Notes: generated by a model from the letters alone, not told the origin. Positions 1-7,275 are shown, counted from the stretch's first letter. The stretch: DNA of 12,597 nt from Leptolyngbya sp. SIO4C1 (GCA_010671975.1 JAAHIA010000105.1:1-12597); one strand, 5' to 3'. Made by a program: numbers and translations.

Positions 1-1298
1 CGCTGAGCCACGGCCTCAACCCGGTCCTGCAGCGTGATAGCGCGACCAGTCATGCCGTCGCGGCCAGAGACCACGATGGGCTCAATTGCACCGTCTAGCT
101 CGGGAATTGCCATCTGCAGCGCCACCTGAATGGGGTGCAGCCCCAGATCGCTATCTTCCCATTCTTCGGTGGTTTGGAAGACCAGTGGCAGCGAGACCAT
201 ATAGGGCCGGTTCAGCTTTTTCAGCGCGTCAATGGCCTTGGGGTGGTCCTGCCGAGCCGGGCCGCCTACCAGCGCAAAGCCAGTTAGAGACACAACGGCG
301 TCGACCAGCGGCTCCTGATTGAGCGGATTGTAAAAATACTCTTCGACTGGCTTCGAAAAATCGAGGCCACCCGCAAAGACGGGGATCACCCGCGCGCCCT
401 GATACTCCAGCTCTTGCACCATCGCCACGTAGTGAGCATCGTCGCCGGTTACTAGGTGCGTCCGCTGCAGCACCAGGCCAATACAGGGCGCGGTCTCTGA
501 TCGGCTAGCCGGCCGATCGCGACGCGAGTCGTACCAGTTGAGATACTCTCTGATGTCTTCGTACATTGCTGGGGCCAGCGGATGCCAGATACCGATGTCG
601 GGATAGGTAACCGGATCTTGGTAATCCATCTGCTCGGGGGCGCCTTCAACTGACCCATCGAGAATATAGCGATCGGCCAGCATCAGTAAGAAGTTCTCTA
701 GATTCTCTGGCGAGCCCCCCAGCCAGTATTGGAAGCTAAGCATGAAGTTGCGCGCATCCTGTGCCTTCTCGACTGGCAGATACTTCAGTACCTTAGGCAG
801 GGTTCGCAGCAGCTTTAGCATGGCATCTTCAAAGCCGCTGCCCTGCTTTTGACGCCGCTTTTTCATAAACTCGCCAATGGCGCTTTTAGACTGCCCCAGC
901 TGCGCCATCGAGAAGCTGCCTAGCTTATTGAGGCGCATCACCTGCGGCATTGAGGGAAAGACCACAGCGGCATCTAAGCGATCGCGATGGGGCTGTACGG
1001 CTGCAACGACCTTTTCAGCCAGCTCCTCAATAAAGATCAGCGAGCCAATAAAGATGTTGGCTGCAGCAATGTCTTGCTTGAAGGCTTCGTAGTTGCCTGC
1101 ATCTCGCAGCTCTTCAATCAGGTAGCCGCTGACTTCTACGGCCAGCTGAGAATTATTCGCATTAATGGATCGAACCGCAGCCGATAGCGCGCTTTGATAC
1201 TGGGGTTCTAGCACGACATAGACCACCTTAATTAGGAAACGCTCGCCTAGCGTGTCTGGCGAGATATGTCTCACAGTGGGCTTGACGTGAGTGAACAT
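1..1298 (-). CDS. chlH: Magnesium-protoporphyrin IX chelatase subunit H, N-terminal 432 residues (runs off the left edge)
   Basis: ChlH is the large porphyrin-binding catalytic subunit of magnesium chelatase. With ChlI and ChlD it inserts Mg2+ into protoporphyrin IX, the first step committed to chlorophyll. I translated the minus strand from the ATG at 1298; the frame stays open to base 1. It begins [20 protein letters not shown] and contains the conserved stretches [13 protein letters not shown] (residues 85-97) and [20 protein letters not shown] (about 114-133). These lie in the N-terminal ChlH domain (DUF3479 type), followed by the start of the CobN/Mg-chelatase domain. About a third of the usual roughly 1,330 residues is present. 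An AAGGAG ribosome binding site lies at 1308-1313, nine bases before the ATG. It is divergent from the CSP41-like gene. Nothing in the visible part looks broken. Confidence 0.96.
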   Translation of the reverse strand, partial: MFTHVKPTVRHISPDTLGERFLIKVVYVVLEPQYQSALSAAVRSINANNSQLAVEVSGYLIEELRDAGNYEAFKQDIAAANIFIGSLIFIEELAEKVVAAVQPHRDRLDAAVVFPSMPQVMRLNKLGSFSMAQLGQSKSAIGEFMKKRRQKQGSGFEDAMLKLLRTLPKVLKYLPVEKAQDARNFMLSFQYWLGGSPENLENFLLMLADRYILDGSVEGAPEQMDYQDPVTYPDIGIWHPLAPAMYEDIREYLNWYDSRRDRPASRSETAPCIGLVLQRTHLVTGDDAHYVAMVQELEYQGARVIPVFAGGLDFSKPVEEYFYNPLNQEPLVDAVVSLTGFALVGGPARQDHPKAIDALKKLNRPYMVSLPLVFQTTEEWEDSDLGLHPIQVALQMAIPELDGAIEPIVVSGRDGMTGRAITLQDRVEAVAQ

Positions 1299-1338
1299 GC
1301 AATTAAACTCCTTGCTCGGTGTGTTCTCTCTGTGACTG

Positions 1339-1368
1339 ACTTAGCGATGACTACACTTAGCGATGACT
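1339..1368. repeat. Direct repeat of a 14-mer in the chlH leader
   Basis: The 14-mer ACTTAGCGATGACT occurs at 1339-1352 and again, identically, at 1355-1368, a period of 16 bp. It lies 41-70 bp upstream of the chlH ATG, so it would be in the chlH 5' untranslated region if the promoter proposed at 1617-1646 is used. It could be a slippage duplication or a paired binding site; the sequence alone does not decide. Confidence 0.7.
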
Positions 1369-1616
1369 GCCGGTCCTCTGTCGATAGCTGCGTGTGCTAG
1401 TCGCGGCTGAAGCAATCAACTTTGGGATGACTTCTACCAGTGAAGCTATAAGTAAAGCCAAGCTGAAAAACCTAAACAGCAGACAACAAAGCTTTACAAA
1501 CATCAATGAATGAGGTAAGGAACCGTTTTCTTCAAATTTGAGAGAAACGTGAAACCTATCTGTGTTTGTATCAGAAAATCCCCTAGCAATGCGGAATTGA
1601 GCCGAGATGCGACACA

Positions 1617-1646
1617 ATTTTACATATTGAAAGTTGGTTTTTGTAA
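1617..1646 (-). promoter_or_regulatory. Candidate sigma70-type promoter for chlH
   Basis: Read on the minus strand, TTACAA (1641-1646) and TAAAAT (1617-1622) are separated by 18 bp, a fair match to the -35 and -10 consensus. Transcription would start near 1610 and give a leader of about 310 nt before the chlH ATG. The region between the two divergent genes is AT-rich and could hold other promoters. Confidence 0.4.
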
Positions 1647-1665
1647 CGATCTTTTACAGCTATTT

Positions 1666-1679
1666 TGAGTGAACACTCA
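1666..1679. promoter_or_regulatory. Perfect 14-bp palindrome, candidate operator between divergent genes
   Basis: TGAGTG-AA-CACTCA is a perfect inverted repeat in the region between chlH and the CSP41-like gene. It overlaps a possible -35 element (TGAACA, 1670-1675) reading towards the CSP41-like gene and lies just upstream of the proposed chlH promoter. Position and symmetry suit a dimeric regulator that could act on both genes. No regulator can be named. Confidence 0.35.
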
Positions 1680-1698
1680 GGCTTATCGGACATATAAA
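1670..1698 (+). promoter_or_regulatory. Weak candidate promoter for the CSP41-like gene
   Basis: TGAACA (1670-1675) and TATAAA (1693-1698) are separated by 17 bp. A perfect -35 hexamer TTGACA also lies at 1714-1719, but no recognisable -10 follows at the right distance. Either could serve the gene starting at 1791. Confidence 0.25.
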
Positions 1699-1790
1699 TC
1701 AAAAAAATATGTCTTGACAGCTTTCTCCTGATTTACATCTCGATCCCTATCTCTCGTAAGATGAGTAAGACTGCAGCAGGAGAGACTGGC

Positions 1791-2717
1791 ATGAGAATTT
1801 TGGTGATGGGCGGCACCCGCTTCATTGGGGTATATCTAACCCAGGCGCTTGTGGCTCAGGGCCACGAGGTGCTGCTCCTCAACCGGGGCAATCGAGCAGC
1901 ACCGGCTAAAGGAGTCAGTCAGATTACGTGCGATCGCAAAGATGCTGCAGCCCTCAAGTCGAAGCTAGCGAACGAATCTTTCGATGCCATCTTTGACAAC
2001 AGCGGTCGTGAGCTAAGCGATACTCAGCCGCTGATTGAGCTGTTTAAGGGCAAGCTTAAGCATTTTGTCTATGTCAGCTCCGCTGGGGTTTACCAAAAGT
2101 CCGATCAGATGCCGCACATTGAGGGCGACCCGGTGGATCCGCAGAGCCGACATCGCGGCAAGTTTGAAACTGAGCAGGCTTTAGCTGAGCAGGGGCTGCC
2201 GTTCACCTCGGTTCGCCCTGTCTATATATATGGGCCGCAAAACTATAATCCGCTCGAAAGCTGGTTCTTTGATCGCATCGTCAACGATCGCCCAATCCCG
2301 GTTCCAGGCGATGGTAAGGCGCTGACGCAGCTGGGTCACTGTGCTGATTTGGCAAGCGCCATGACAGCGGTGCTGGACAACGAGCAGGCCGTTGGCCAGA
2401 TTTACAATATTTCAGGCGAGCGCTATGTCACCTTTGACGGGCTGGCGCGAGCCTGCGCGATCGCAGCCGGACAATCTCCTGAGCAGATTCAGCTGGTCCA
2501 TTACGATCCCAAAGATTTCGACTTTGGCAAGCGCAAGGCCTTTCCCATGCGCGCGCAGCACTTTTTTGCTTCCATTGAGAAAGCCAAGCAAGATCTTGGC
2601 TGGCAGCCACGGTTTGATCTCGTCTCAGGACTCAAAGACTCGTTTCAGCAAGACTATCTGCGCCAAAAAAATGCTGCCGATTTCACAGTAGACGATCAGA
2701 TTCTCGGCCAGCGCTAG
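1791..2717 (+). CDS. CSP41b-like atypical short-chain dehydrogenase family protein (NAD-dependent epimerase fold)
   Basis: This 308-residue protein has the extended-SDR/epimerase fold. Its N-terminal nucleotide-binding loop is GGTRFIG (residues 7-13). VSSAGVY (95-101), RPVYIYGPQNYNP (142-154), FPMRAQHFF (251-259) and a C-terminal ADFTVDDQIL match what I remember of plant chloroplast stem-loop-binding protein CSP41b and its cyanobacterial homologues. Plant CSP41 proteins bind RNA and associate with plastid ribosomes and transcription complexes. The SDR catalytic YxxxK is HRGK here (121-124), so the tyrosine is missing, as in CSP41b; sugar epimerase activity is therefore doubtful. I chose the ATG at 1791 because AGGAGAG (1778-1784) sits six bases before it. 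An in-frame ATG at 1761 has no such site and would add ten residues that do not fit the family. It is transcribed away from chlH. Confidence 0.9.
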   Translation: MRILVMGGTRFIGVYLTQALVAQGHEVLLLNRGNRAAPAKGVSQITCDRKDAAALKSKLANESFDAIFDNSGRELSDTQPLIELFKGKLKHFVYVSSAGVYQKSDQMPHIEGDPVDPQSRHRGKFETEQALAEQGLPFTSVRPVYIYGPQNYNPLESWFFDRIVNDRPIPVPGDGKALTQLGHCADLASAMTAVLDNEQAVGQIYNISGERYVTFDGLARACAIAAGQSPEQIQLVHYDPKDFDFGKRKAFPMRAQHFFASIEKAKQDLGWQPRFDLVSGLKDSFQQDYLRQKNAADFTVDDQILGQR

Positions 2718-2750
2718 TTCGGCTGCCGGTCTTAGGCTCAGCGGCTCAGG

Positions 2751-2773
2751 CTAAAGTTTGGACTAAAATTTGG
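2751..2773. repeat. Imperfect tandem duplication, 12-bp period
   Basis: CTAAAGTTTGG (2751-2761) is followed by CTAAAATTTGG (2763-2773), ten of eleven bases identical, just after the stop codon of the CSP41-like gene. The second copy touches the hairpin at 2773-2794. Confidence 0.5.
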
Positions 2774-2794
2774 GCCATAGCCAGCACTATGGCC
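2773..2794 (+). terminator. Hairpin after the CSP41-like gene, possible terminator
   Basis: GGCCATAG and CTATGGCC form a perfect 8-bp stem around the 6-nt loop CCAGCA, 55 nt beyond the stop codon. There is no T-tract after it, so it may be a 3'-end stabilising hairpin or a weak terminator rather than a standard intrinsic one. Confidence 0.4.
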
Positions 2795-3042
2795 GAGTCA
2801 GGCTGCCGCTTCGGAGTAAGGCGGTAGCCACTAATCTAGCTGTCTCAGGTAATTTTCGGAGCGGTCGCGGCGGCGGCTAGGAGCGCTTGGATGAAGCTTT
2901 TGTAAAGCCAAAAGGGCTAGCTTAAATTAGCTGTGAACTGGCTGCTGTTTGAACGATAAGTGGTCGCTAGCTGGCTAGATTTACAGCTAAGTCAACGGCA
3001 TATTTTTGTATTTATTCAGTCTTTTTAGCAGAATCAGCTGCT

Positions 3043-3076
3043 CGCTAAACGGCGCCGGTTAGCGGTCTGCCGCTAA
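3043..3076 (+). other. Two mutually exclusive hairpins in the upstream region of the gene at 3355
   Basis: The segment TTAGCG (3059-3064) can pair with CGCTAA upstream (3043-3048), within a near-palindrome centred on GGCGCC. It can also pair with CGCTAA downstream (3071-3076), giving TTAGCGG-TCTG-CCGCTAA. Both pairings cannot exist in the same RNA molecule. No T-tract follows, so it is not a standard attenuator. Confidence 0.4.
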
Positions 3077-3087
3077 TTTACGGAGTT

Positions 3088-3095
3088 GGTATAAA
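3088..3095 (+). promoter_or_regulatory. Possible extended -10 element
   Basis: TG-G-TATAAA (TATAAA at 3090-3095) fits an extended -10 motif, but no recognisable -35 hexamer lies at the usual distance. If used, the gene at 3355 would have a leader of roughly 250 nt containing the 13-bp repeats. Confidence 0.25.
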
Positions 3096-3162
3096 AGCCA
3101 TTAAAAAAATTTAGTGTTTCTACTTTTCTCTCACCCTTGTCGTCTGCCTATCTTAAAAAGGA

Positions 3163-3188
3163 CATCACCAATAGTCATCACCAATAGT
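3163..3188. repeat. Perfect tandem repeat, two copies of a 13-mer
   Basis: CATCACCAATAGT occurs at 3163-3175 and 3176-3188 with no difference and no spacer. It is the first of three neighbouring repeats that differ in sequence but share a 13-bp period. Confidence 0.85.
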
Positions 3189-3196
3189 GACCCTAT

Positions 3197-3235
3197 CTAT
3201 TGGGTCAACCTATTAGGTCAACCTATTGAGTGAAA
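3197..3235. repeat. Tandem repeat, three copies of a second 13-mer
   Basis: CTATTGGGTCAAC (3197-3209), CTATTAGGTCAAC (3210-3222) and the more diverged CTATTGAGTGAAA (3223-3235) follow each other without spacers. Copies one and two differ at a single base; the third matches the first at 10 of 13 positions. Confidence 0.8.
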
Positions 3236-3259
3236 CGTCTTAAGCTAACGTCTTAAGTC
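3234..3259. repeat. Tandem repeat, two copies of a third 13-mer
   Basis: AACGTCTTAAGCT (3234-3246) is followed by AACGTCTTAAGTC (3247-3259), 11 identical bases and again a 13-bp period. The core AACGTCTT appears once more at 3301-3308. Confidence 0.75.
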
Positions 3260-3354
3260 AGCCGTCTGTGGGCCTACAGCGCTATTCATTCATCGCTTCT
3301 AACGTCTTTTGCACATTGAAGCGCATCCGTTCCTGAAAATTTTCCCACAGTGCT

Positions 3355-4101
3355 ATGACTCGCAATTGCTTCGCTGCCGCGATCGCGGCAGTCGTTTGGT
3401 TCAGCTCGACAGCCAGTGCCGTTCGGGCGGCTACTTTCAGCGACACCGTCACACAGACGGTTGGGGCTTCTCCAGCGCAGCTTGAGCTGCCTCAGTATCA
3501 GCCACAGATAGGAGAGCAGCTGCGCAGCGTCACGCTGGCGCTATCTGGCAACCTGCAGGGGCAGGTCCAGCTGCAGAATCCAACCAGCCAGTCTCAGCTA
3601 GCTAGAATTTCGCTGGCTAGTCTATTTATGCTTGATGGCCCAGAGTCGCAGCCGCTTTTCTTTTCGACTCTGCAGACAGGGGCGACCCAGCAGACACCAC
3701 CGATGTCTGTCACGGAGTCGTCGCTGTCTGTTGCTGAGTCTTTTGCGCCGCTCACCCTAGCAGCCGGTCAACCCTACGTTGACGATCACTTCATCGGCGA
3801 CGGTCAGGTTCGCTTTAGCTTCTTGACCGCTGACTTTTCTAACGTGGTGGGCAGCCGCGACATTACAAGCAGCGTGGTCGCTCAGGCTGCTGCCACGCTG
3901 CAGGTCACCTATCGCACGCGCCAGCTATCAGACCCAGGTGACGAGCCAACAGCTCCCGGTCAGCCCGATCGGCCTGGCAATACACCTGTTCCTGTTTCTG
4001 AACCCTCGCTGGCACTCGGACTTGCCATTTTAGCGAGCCGCTATCTGATGTTGCGAAAACCCGCAACGGCAAGGTTCGGTAACCCCCCCTTCAGAGAATA
4101 G
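3355..4101 (+). CDS. Exported choice-of-anchor-E-like protein with PEP-CTERM-type sorting tail
   Basis: The 248-residue protein starts with a signal peptide: MTRN, then a hydrophobic core from about residue 5 to 22, with likely cleavage after the alanine at 26 (motif VRA). The mature part is serine-, threonine- and glutamine-rich. A stretch around residues 45-95 (YQPQIGEQLRSVTLALSGNL and following) resembles the cyanobacterial choice-of-anchor E domain. A proline-rich linker (about 192-214) leads to VSEPS (214-218), a hydrophobic segment (219-233) and the basic residues RK (234-235). That is the layout of a PEP-CTERM signal, recognised by exosortase in proteins sent to the cell surface, except that the first proline of PEP is serine. 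The tail after the basic residues is about 13 residues, longer than usual. No clear ribosome binding site precedes the ATG. The specific function is unknown. Confidence 0.8.
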   Translation: MTRNCFAAAIAAVVWFSSTASAVRAATFSDTVTQTVGASPAQLELPQYQPQIGEQLRSVTLALSGNLQGQVQLQNPTSQSQLARISLASLFMLDGPESQPLFFSTLQTGATQQTPPMSVTESSLSVAESFAPLTLAAGQPYVDDHFIGDGQVRFSFLTADFSNVVGSRDITSSVVAQAAATLQVTYRTRQLSDPGDEPTAPGQPDRPGNTPVPVSEPSLALGLAILASRYLMLRKPATARFGNPPFRE

Positions 4102-4117
4102 CGCTGTCTGAGCACAC

Positions 4118-4125
4118 TATATATA
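4118..4125 (+). promoter_or_regulatory. Possible -10 element upstream of dnaK
   Basis: TATATATA lies 46 bp before the dnaK ATG in the 70-bp gap after the preceding gene. No good -35 is visible. There is no CIRCE inverted repeat (TTAGCACTC-N9-GAGTGCTAA), so HrcA control is not supported here. Confidence 0.3.
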
Positions 4126-4171
4126 GCTTTTCAAATTAGACAACGTTAGCTGTAAAGCCGGAGCAAAGACT

Positions 4172-6073
4172 ATGGGAAAAGTCGTTGGAATCGACTTAGG
4201 AACTACGAACTCAGTGGTTGCAGTGATGGAAGGCGGTAAGCCCACTGTAATTGCTAACGCTGAAGGATTTCGCACCACGCCGTCAGTCGTTGCCTATGCT
4301 AAGAATGGCGATCGCCTAGTTGGGCAAATTGCCAAGCGTCAGGCTGTGATGAATCCTGAGAATACCTTCTACTCTGTCAAGCGCTTCATCGGGCGCCGCC
4401 ATGATGAAGTCGGCCAGGAAACGTCTGAGGTGCCCTATAAGGTGCTCAACGTCAGCGGTACGGTGAAGCTAGAGTGCCCTGCGGCTGACAAGCAGTTTGC
4501 GCCAGAGGAGATCTCGGCCCAGGTGCTGCGCAAGCTGATTGACGATGCTAGCAAGTACATTGGCGAGAAAGTGACTCAGGCCGTGATTACGGTACCGGCT
4601 TACTTCAACGACTCGCAGCGCCAGGCGACTAAGGACGCTGGTAAGATTGCTGGCGTTGAGGTGCTGCGAATTATCAACGAGCCAACGGCTGCGGCCCTGG
4701 CTTACGGTCTTGACAAAAAGAGCAACGAGACAATTTTGGTCTTTGACCTCGGTGGCGGTACCTTCGACGTTTCGATTCTAGAAGTTGGAGACGGCGTCTT
4801 TGAAGTGCTAGCGACCTCCGGCGACACTCACCTTGGCGGTGATGACTTTGATAAAAAGATCGTCGATCACCTGGCTGAGGAGTTTATGAGGCAGGAAGGG
4901 ATTGACCTGCGCAAAGATAAGCAGGCGCTGCAGCGCCTAACCGAAGCGGCTGAGAAGGCCAAGATCGAGCTTTCCAGCGTCACTCAGGCAGAGATTAACC
5001 TGCCGTTTATCACAGCGACGCAGGACGGACCTAAGCACCTCGACATGACGCTGACTCGCGCCAAGTTTGAAGAACTGTGCTCCGATCTAATTGACCGCTG
5101 TGGCGTGCCGGTAGAAAATGCGCTGCGCGATGCCAAGCTTTCTAAGGGCGACATCGATGAGGTGGTGCTGGTGGGTGGTTCCACTCGCATTCCGGCCGTT
5201 CAGGAGCTGGTGAAGAAGATTCTGGGCAAAGCCCCGAACCAGAGTGTTAACCCGGATGAAGTGGTTGCCGTGGGGGCTGCTATTCAAGGCGGTGTCCTGG
5301 CTGGTGAAGTTAAGGATATCTTGCTGCTAGATGTCACCCCGCTATCGCTTGGGGTAGAAACGCTAGGCGGCGTCATGACTAAGCTGATCCCGCGCAACAC
5401 CACCATTCCGACGAAAAAGTCTGAGGTCTTCTCAACGGCAGTTGACGGTCAGACCAACGTTGAAATTCACGTGCTGCAGGGCGAGCGCGAAATGTCGAAC
5501 GACAACAAGAGCCTGGGAACCTTCCGGCTAGACGGCATTCCCCCAGCACCGCGCGGCGTGCCTCAGATTGAGGTGATTTTCGACATCGATGCCAACGGCA
5601 TTCTCAACGTCACGGCTAAGGATAAGGGCACGGGCAAAGAGCAGTCGATTAGCATTACTGGCGCATCAACCCTGTCAGACACAGAAGTCGAGCGCATGGT
5701 GAAGGATGCTGAAGCCAACGCCAACGTTGACAAAGAGCGTCGTGAAAAGATTGATCTGAAAAATCAGGCCGACTCACTGGCTTACCAGGCTGAAAAGCAG
5801 GTAGAAGAGCTGGGTGATAAGGTACCGGCTGAGGATAAAGAGAAGATTGAAGGTCAAATCAAAGACCTCAAAGATGCGATCGCCAGCGAAGACGCTGACA
5901 AGATCAAATCGCTGACCACTGAGCTGCAGCAGTCGCTCTACACGCTTAGCAGCAACCTCTATCAGCAGGCAGGGGGCCCGGAAGCGGGTGCGCCTGAAGG
6001 TGGTGACGACGGTAGCAGCAGCGGCGGCGATGACGATGTGATCGACGCAGAATTCTCTGAGACAGAGAAATAA
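4172..6073 (+). CDS. dnaK: Chaperone protein DnaK (Hsp70), cyanobacterial DnaK2 type
   Basis: DnaK is the ATP-driven Hsp70 that, with DnaJ and GrpE, holds and folds nascent or damaged proteins in the cytoplasm. All 633 residues are present. The ATPase domain shows [11 protein letters not shown] (6-16), [14 protein letters not shown] (190-203) and [14 protein letters not shown] (331-344). [10 protein letters not shown] (387-396) opens the substrate-binding domain, followed by a helical lid (about 505-600), a Gly/Asp-rich linker and the C-terminal [10 protein letters not shown]. The N-terminal [20 protein letters not shown] and the acidic C-terminus match the essential DnaK2 paralogue rather than DnaK1 or DnaK3; this is from memory of the family. 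GGAG at 4160-4163 precedes the ATG by eight bases. No grpE or dnaJ is adjacent. A strong terminator follows, so it appears to be transcribed alone. Confidence 0.97.
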   Translation: MGKVVGIDLGTTNSVVAVMEGGKPTVIANAEGFRTTPSVVAYAKNGDRLVGQIAKRQAVMNPENTFYSVKRFIGRRHDEVGQETSEVPYKVLNVSGTVKLECPAADKQFAPEEISAQVLRKLIDDASKYIGEKVTQAVITVPAYFNDSQRQATKDAGKIAGVEVLRIINEPTAAALAYGLDKKSNETILVFDLGGGTFDVSILEVGDGVFEVLATSGDTHLGGDDFDKKIVDHLAEEFMRQEGIDLRKDKQALQRLTEAAEKAKIELSSVTQAEINLPFITATQDGPKHLDMTLTRAKFEELCSDLIDRCGVPVENALRDAKLSKGDIDEVVLVGGSTRIPAVQELVKKILGKAPNQSVNPDEVVAVGAAIQGGVLAGEVKDILLLDVTPLSLGVETLGGVMTKLIPRNTTIPTKKSEVFSTAVDGQTNVEIHVLQGEREMSNDNKSLGTFRLDGIPPAPRGVPQIEVIFDIDANGILNVTAKDKGTGKEQSISITGASTLSDTEVERMVKDAEANANVDKERREKIDLKNQADSLAYQAEKQVEELGDKVPAEDKEKIEGQIKDLKDAIASEDADKIKSLTTELQQSLYTLSSNLYQQAGGPEAGAPEGGDDGSSSGGDDDVIDAEFSETEK

Positions 6074-6077
6074 GATT

Positions 6078-6113
6078 GGCTGAGCCTGTCTCCGACTCAG
6101 ACTAGGCTCAGCC
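6078..6113 (+). other. First hairpin downstream of dnaK
   Basis: GGCTGAGCCT (6078-6087) and AGGCTCAGCC (6104-6113) are perfect complements, giving a 10-bp stem around a 16-nt loop, starting four bases after the stop codon. It has no T-tract and may protect the 3' end of the message; the true terminator follows. Confidence 0.6.
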
Positions 6114-6140
6114 TGGGCGGACTTGCTCCGGCTAGCAAGC

Positions 6141-6172
6141 GGTGAATGGTTGTTAACCATTCACCTTTTTTT
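6141..6172 (+). terminator. Intrinsic terminator of dnaK
   Basis: GGTGAATGGTT (6141-6151) and AACCATTCACC (6155-6165) form a perfect 11-bp stem around a 3-nt loop and are followed directly by seven T residues (6166-6172). This is a textbook rho-independent terminator. The next gene begins about 30 bp later, so it needs its own promoter. Confidence 0.93.
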
Positions 6173-6201
6173 GTGATTTTTTGCATACTTTCTTAAAAGA
6201 A

Positions 6202-7047
6202 ATGTCCTTTTTGGGGCAATCCGCAGGTCCGATCGTTAAGCTCAGTAGAAATGGTTATCCCTCATTTGCGATGGTGCGTTTGGCAAACCTAAATTTGACA
6301 GCTCAGCCAGCCCTTAGCTTAGTCGACGATATTCAACTGGCGCTGGCGATCGCAACGGAAACCGATCTAAAGTCGCTGCTGTGCGGCTGTACGCCTGCTC
6401 TGATTGCGCCTAAGCAGGTAGACCATGCCGAAATTCAAGTGGGGCTGCCGCTGGCTGAAACTACCTTAGACGGTCTGATCCGCTTTGAGCAGGTTCACTG
6501 TTTGCTGGCCGGCAAGGCACCAGTGCAGCCAATTGGCAACCCGCGCTATCAAAACTATCCGGACCTGACGCTCTATCACTCGGGCCTACAAACCTTAGCG
6601 GAGCGCGTCTGTCCACAAACGGCGCTGGCAATTTTAACCCACGTTGGCTACTCTGCCGAACAGGCGCAGGCCATTCTGCATCTGCCCAGCCAGGCCTGGC
6701 ATAAGACCTGGTGGTGGCAGCTTGACTCGCTGGGGCAGCTGAGCGAACCCTTCTATCGCTGGATGCGCCTGCGCGGTCATCCTAGCGGCACGCTGACGCT
6801 GCAGTATCAGGACTACTATCCGGAGACCTGTCCGCCCTGCTTCTACAGTGAGATTCAGCAAGTGAGCGTGATGGTGCGATCGCAGACCGACTCCTTTGCC
6901 AATACGCTGGCTATGCTAAATCGCGCCCGCGCTGGCTTCAATACGTCTTTAGCTATCTTGATTACCCCGCCGCTTTCTGATCTTGAAACTGAAGGCTTTA
7001 TTCGACAGCAGGTCAGCCTCTACGTGCTCAACTCGCAGCGGAGCTAG
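6202..7047 (+). CDS. Protein of unknown function, 281 residues
   Basis: I do not recognise this protein. The frame is long, has two HIP1 sites inside it and codon use like its neighbours, so it is very likely a real gene. It has no signal peptide or clear membrane span. Visible features are a CGC triplet (residues 61-63), an aromatic patch AWHKTWWWQ (165-173), [10 protein letters not shown] (184-193), YYPETCPPC ending in a CxxC pair (C210, C213) and a hydrophobic strand [14 protein letters not shown] (249-262) near the end. The cysteines could bind a metal or be redox-active, but this is speculation. I chose the ATG at 6202, which has only a weak AAAAGAA before it. A TTG at 6181 lies too close to the dnaK terminator; an ATG at 6271 would be a shorter alternative. 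Its stop codon overlaps that of the convergent HLIP gene. Confidence 0.75.
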   Translation: MSFLGQSAGPIVKLSRNGYPSFAMVRLANLNLTAQPALSLVDDIQLALAIATETDLKSLLCGCTPALIAPKQVDHAEIQVGLPLAETTLDGLIRFEQVHCLLAGKAPVQPIGNPRYQNYPDLTLYHSGLQTLAERVCPQTALAILTHVGYSAEQAQAILHLPSQAWHKTWWWQLDSLGQLSEPFYRWMRLRGHPSGTLTLQYQDYYPETCPPCFYSEIQQVSVMVRSQTDSFANTLAMLNRARAGFNTSLAILITPPLSDLETEGFIRQQVSLYVLNSQRS

Positions 7048-7214
7048 CGAATTCCCAGCCAGGACAGCAGCCCCCTGCCGGTTACGTACTCAATGATCAG
7101 CAGTGCAACAAAGCCAATCATGGCTGCTCGCCCATTGAGCTTTTCTGCATATTCTGTGAAGCCGCGCTTGGGGTGGTTGGCCTTGGGCTGAGTCGTCGGT
7201 TTTATATCGCTCAC
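7044..7214 (-). CDS. hli: High-light-inducible protein (HLIP / small CAB-like protein)
   Basis: This gene encodes a 56-residue one-helix thylakoid protein of the light-harvesting-like family. Such proteins bind chlorophyll and carotenoid, protect photosystem II and chlorophyll-synthesis intermediates, and are induced by strong light. The minus-strand translation contains [20 protein letters not shown] (residues 18-37), followed by [15 protein letters not shown]. That is the Lhc motif, with E24, N27 and R29 as the predicted chlorophyll-binding and helix-pairing residues. Its short N-terminus resembles the compact HliC/ScpB class more than the 70-residue HliA/B class. The start is GTG at 7214; I see no in-frame ATG just upstream and no strong ribosome binding site, so the exact start is less certain than the identity. 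It is convergent with the unknown gene at 6202 and shares the palindrome CTAG as stop. Confidence 0.92.
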   Translation of the reverse strand: MSDIKPTTQPKANHPKRGFTEYAEKLNGRAAMIGFVALLIIEYVTGRGLLSWLGIR

Positions 7215-7245
7215 GGGTTTGTTAAGAACAGTAATAGCGCCCCCT

Positions 7246-7275
7246 ATTGTCGCGAGTTAAGGGAGGATCCGTCAA
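7246..7275 (-). promoter_or_regulatory. Candidate promoter of the HLIP gene
   Basis: On the minus strand TTGACG (7270-7275) and GACAAT (7246-7251) are 18 bp apart, a good -35 with a weaker -10. Transcription would begin about 30 bp before the GTG start. I looked for the HLR1 high-light element bound by RpaB in many hli promoters and found no convincing copy. Confidence 0.45.

Larger units (their letters stand above)
2718..3354. other. 637-bp gene-free region
   Basis: No convincing coding frame was found on either strand. The stretch holds a hairpin after the CSP41-like gene, a 12-bp tandem duplication, a pair of overlapping inverted repeats (3043-3076), a possible extended -10 (3088-3095) and three tandem repeats with a 13-bp period (3163-3259). 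It probably contains the promoter and a long leader of the gene at 3355. An unannotated small RNA is possible but cannot be shown. Confidence 0.6.

Noticed and set aside
86..1187. Several short open frames on the plus strand within the first 1.2 kb
   Set aside because: They lie opposite or out of frame with the continuous chlH reading frame, whose translation matches the family throughout; they are shadows.
1357..1617. 86-residue minus-strand open frame upstream of chlH
   Set aside because: No ribosome binding site or recognisable domain; it lies in the proposed chlH leader and includes one copy of the direct repeat. Probably untranslated.
4102..4171. CIRCE element upstream of dnaK
   Set aside because: No TTAGCACTC / GAGTGCTAA inverted repeat is present in the 70-bp gap.
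5774..6160. 128-residue minus-strand open frame overlapping the end of dnaK
   Set aside because: It is antisense to the dnaK C-terminal coding region and runs through the dnaK hairpins and most of the terminator stem; composition is that of a shadow frame.
6181..6201. TTG start giving seven extra residues to the unknown protein
   Set aside because: It begins nine bases after the dnaK terminator T-tract, leaving no room for a promoter and ribosome binding site; the ATG at 6202 is more plausible.
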